DNA from: Isoetes engelmannii
Taxonomy: Eukaryota; Streptophyta; Lycopodiopsida; Isoetales; Isoetaceae
Reading direction: 5' to 3'
NCBI GenBank assembly: GCA_011763485.2
Contig: JAANSK020273713.1
Coordinates: 1 to 21,058 of the forward strand
Length of the DNA: 21,058 bases
The notes beneath the pieces were generated by a model. That model did not search any database, was not told the DNA's origin, and saw nothing but the letters and a program-made list of their open reading frames with translations. The translations under genes were made by a program, and so were the position numbers. Below are positions 19,041 to 21,058 of the stretch, piece after piece (positions within the stretch are counted from its first letter, which is position 1; every line of letters starts with the position of its first letter).

Positions 19041-19218
19041 AGAGACTAAATTGTCTGACGTACACGTGGCAGCCACAATGAGAACCTAGCAGAGAAGCAG
19101 AGCATTTCTAGCGGAGAAGAAGCAGCAGTAGAGACTAAATTGTCTGTCGTACACGTGGCAGCCACAATGAGAACCTAGCAGAGAAGCAGAGCATTTCTAA
19201 CGGAGAAGAAGCAGCAGT
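19041..19218 (+). repeat. 89-bp tandem duplication containing an ABRE-like box
   Basis: Units 19041-19129 and 19130-19218 differ at about two positions. Each carries ACACGTGGC (19062-19070 and 19151-19159), which matches the plant ABRE/G-box core. Copy 1 also has TGACGT just before it. No gene start is obvious nearby, so any promoter role is open. Confidence 0.9.
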
Positions 19219-20517
19219 AGAGAAGCAAAGCCCTATGCCAAACCGAAGAAGAATAGAGAGAAGCCTGAGGGCGAATTGAGTCACCGGAACAGAGAAGAAC
19301 TAAAGAAATCCAATTAAGAAAACCAAATCTTAGAATCCTAAACAAAGAATGTATGAGCCCTGATTCTAAAGGCTCAACTTGTGCTAGCTGCAAGAAGCCA
19401 TTCTGGCAGAGAAGAGACGAAGAAGAAGATGGAAGGGCAGTAATTCAATGGAAAAGGCAGCACAAAGCGATTCAAACCCCTGATTCAGCACCCCTGGCAG
19501 AGCAATACAATTGAGACACTGATACAAACCTCTAATTCAACACCCTCCTATCCCCCCCCCGGCAATGAAGCAGCCCGAAAAATTGATCAGAAGCAACGAA
19601 ACATGCCGTTTCTCTGTGGTCCACATGTGCAAGCCTTGTTTCGACTATGCAAACCTTGTTTGCCCAAAAGTTTCATTTCGATCCACTACAATCGAACCAT
19701 CCAAAAGAAAACCTTTGAAAAAAAAAAAACCAATCTCACGGCTCCAAACATTTTAAAAAAAAAAAAGTCAGAAAACGAATTGGGAAACCTATTTTGCTGG
19801 TCCAGACAAATCAAGTGCAAGACTCAAATAAAACCATCCTTTTTTTTGTCTGTAGATGCCCAAGTAGTGTTTTGAAGGAGCAGACAACCTTGATTCGGGA
19901 ACTTTTGAGCTATATAAGAAAAATTTCCTATAATTTGTAGAGAAACCTGCTAATTGCTAATTCTTGCCTGCAATTTCCTTTGATTTTAGAACCAACAAGT
20001 AAGTTTTCTACAATATACAATACAATCTATCCTACAATTTCCTACAAATTATAAACCAGACAGCAAATATGAAATTCAAACGATCTACAAAATAAAGTCT
20101 GTAACATATATATTGAACATAATCATGTTTACCTTAGTAGGTGCAGTAGCAACTTCTTATATTCTAAACACTAAAATTGTTGCACTCCAATTACACATAC
20201 TGAGCTGCTTGACACGCAGGGACGAGAAATTTGGAGCATATATACATTAATGCTTGGAGGACTTCCAATATCTTTTAGCGCTCTGAGCTAGGACAACAAG
20301 TATGAAATATCAGAAGTACAAGAAGGTGCAGCCTATGACGATGACATAAATTTAAACCTTAGGCCGGATTTCCACTAGCGTCTGAGGCAACAAAAATATT
20401 AAATATGAGCCAACCAAAAACTTACATGCCTATTCCTGCCGTTTCGACTTCTTTCCACTAACCCCGGCAGGTGATGAGCTGGATTTTATTTTCATCTGCC
20501 TTTCATTTTTTCTGCTA
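19219..20517. other. Purine-rich then AT-rich sequence, no gene recognised
   Basis: GAAGAAGA-type purine repeats continue to about 19440. A C10 run lies at 19551-19560, and A-rich runs at 19719-19728 and 19755-19766. The rest is AT-rich with no ORF of note. Confidence 0.4.
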
Positions 20518-20535
20518 CCGGGCAATATTGCCCGG
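20518..20535. repeat. Perfect 18-bp palindrome
   Basis: CCGGGCAATATTGCCCGG, a perfect inverted repeat with no spacer. Its GC arms resemble the Helitron hairpin sequence but no CTRR terminus follows. Confidence 0.9.
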
Positions 20536-20639
20536 CAAAGCGAGAGTTACAGCGGCAGAATTATTTAGCGCCATAGGATTTCTGCACTTAAGACAAAATG
20601 GGCGAATGGGTTTGCAGATCTGCAAACCAGGAAGCGGAG

Positions 20640-20830
20640 GTCACCGGATTTCGCCGGATTAAACAGAAGAGGATTTCACCGGATTAAACCAGATAGAGGA
20701 TTATTCACCGGATTAAACAGAAGAGGAACGGATTTTGAAGGACGGATTTTGAAGGCAGGTTGAATTGACGGATTTTGAAGGACTGATTTTGAAGGCAGAC
20801 TGAATTGACGAATTTTGAAGGACGGATTTT
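20640..20830 (+). repeat. Minisatellite: CACCGGATT units then 40-bp units
   Basis: Three imperfect units of CACCGGATTAAACAGAAGAGG type (20642-20728) lead into about 2.5 copies of a 40-bp unit starting 20730, 20770 and 20810. Each 40-bp unit is made of two GGATTTTGAAGG half-units. A further duplicated block with period 53 bp, AGAGCT[GA]ATATTGAAGG, follows at 20869 and 20922. Confidence 0.85.
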
Positions 20831-20947
20831 GTGCTGCGGTTGAAAGAGGATTCATTAGAAACAGAATGAGAGCTGATATTGAAGGATGGAACAGATTGAA
20901 TCGGAAGATTGAAACAGATTGAGAGCTAATATTGAAGGATGGGCAGT

Positions 20948-20994
20948 GTGACGTTCTACGTATTTATACGGGTATAAATACGGTGCCACGTCAC
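20948..20994. promoter_or_regulatory. Nested palindrome with TGACGT arms
   Basis: Inner arms CGTATTTATAC (20959-20969) and GTATAAATACG (20972-20982) are perfect, with a GG spacer. Outer arms GTGACGT (20948-20954) and ACGTCAC (20988-20994) are also perfect, with 4- and 5-nt gaps to the inner arms. TGACGT is a known bZIP (as-1/CRE-type) core. The structure could be a cruciform, a repeat-element end, or a regulatory site; no gene is assigned to it. Confidence 0.7.
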
Positions 20995-21058
20995 TAATGA
21001 TCATGTGTATACATATCACTAACCTAGGGGCGCCTACAATTATTAAGTTAAGCATGGT

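Noticed and set aside
1-21058. CRISPR array or bacterial-type operon
   Set aside because: No regularly spaced direct repeats with unique spacers; introns, LINEs and a Helitron show plant nuclear DNA.

Overview
This is a stretch of nuclear DNA from a land plant, probably one with a large, repeat-rich genome such as a fern or gymnosperm. That guess rests on low gene density, old decayed LINEs, a Helitron with a plant-type 3' end, and a two-exon SWIB gene; the exact lineage cannot be fixed from the window. Only one intact protein-coding gene is convincing: a 123-residue SWIB/MDM2-domain protein on the + strand (exons 17506-17739 and 18110-18247).

Left part (1-5705): a decayed L1-type non-LTR retrotransposon (LINE) in + orientation. 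It has a G-rich 5' end, a 471-bp tandem duplication, an ORF1 remnant of the DUF4283 type, an APE endonuclease remnant (GDFN), reverse-transcriptase blocks (GIRQGCPSA, YADD) and the region after the RT. A 587-bp DNA element (3668-4254) sits inside the RT, flanked by a perfect 10-bp target duplication. Taking the element and one copy of the duplication out restores a standard LINE RT motif across the junction.

Middle part (5706-12480): repeat debris with no convincing gene. It includes a direct-repeat pair (6484-6710 and 11832-12055), LTR-like sequence (7443 onward, and 9700-10380 preceded by a purine tract) and AT-rich unassigned DNA. At 12056-12440 there is a piece of a LINE endonuclease-to-RT linker. 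A LINE 3' end follows (zf-RVT domain, AATAAA, poly(A); 12480-13069). The 13 bases after that tail match the 13 bases just before the G-rich start of the left LINE (35-47). This suggests that the two LINE parts are one old insertion split by about 7 kb of later DNA.

Right part (13070-21058): an array of CCAAT/ATTGG hairpins (14666-15077), a tRNA-like minihelix (15742-15793), and a short non-autonomous Helitron (about 16210-17305). The Helitron's CTAG end lies 200 bp upstream of the SWIB start codon, and it is flanked by a 47-bp direct repeat, which is not expected for a Helitron. After the SWIB gene come a degenerate tRNA-Ile(AAU) copy that may head a SINE, an 89-bp tandem duplication carrying an ABRE-like ACACGTGGC, and a minisatellite and nested-palindrome region near the right edge. 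I found no CRISPR array, no operon and no clear new multi-gene system. The most useful observations are the nested insertions and the odd Helitron junction at the SWIB promoter.
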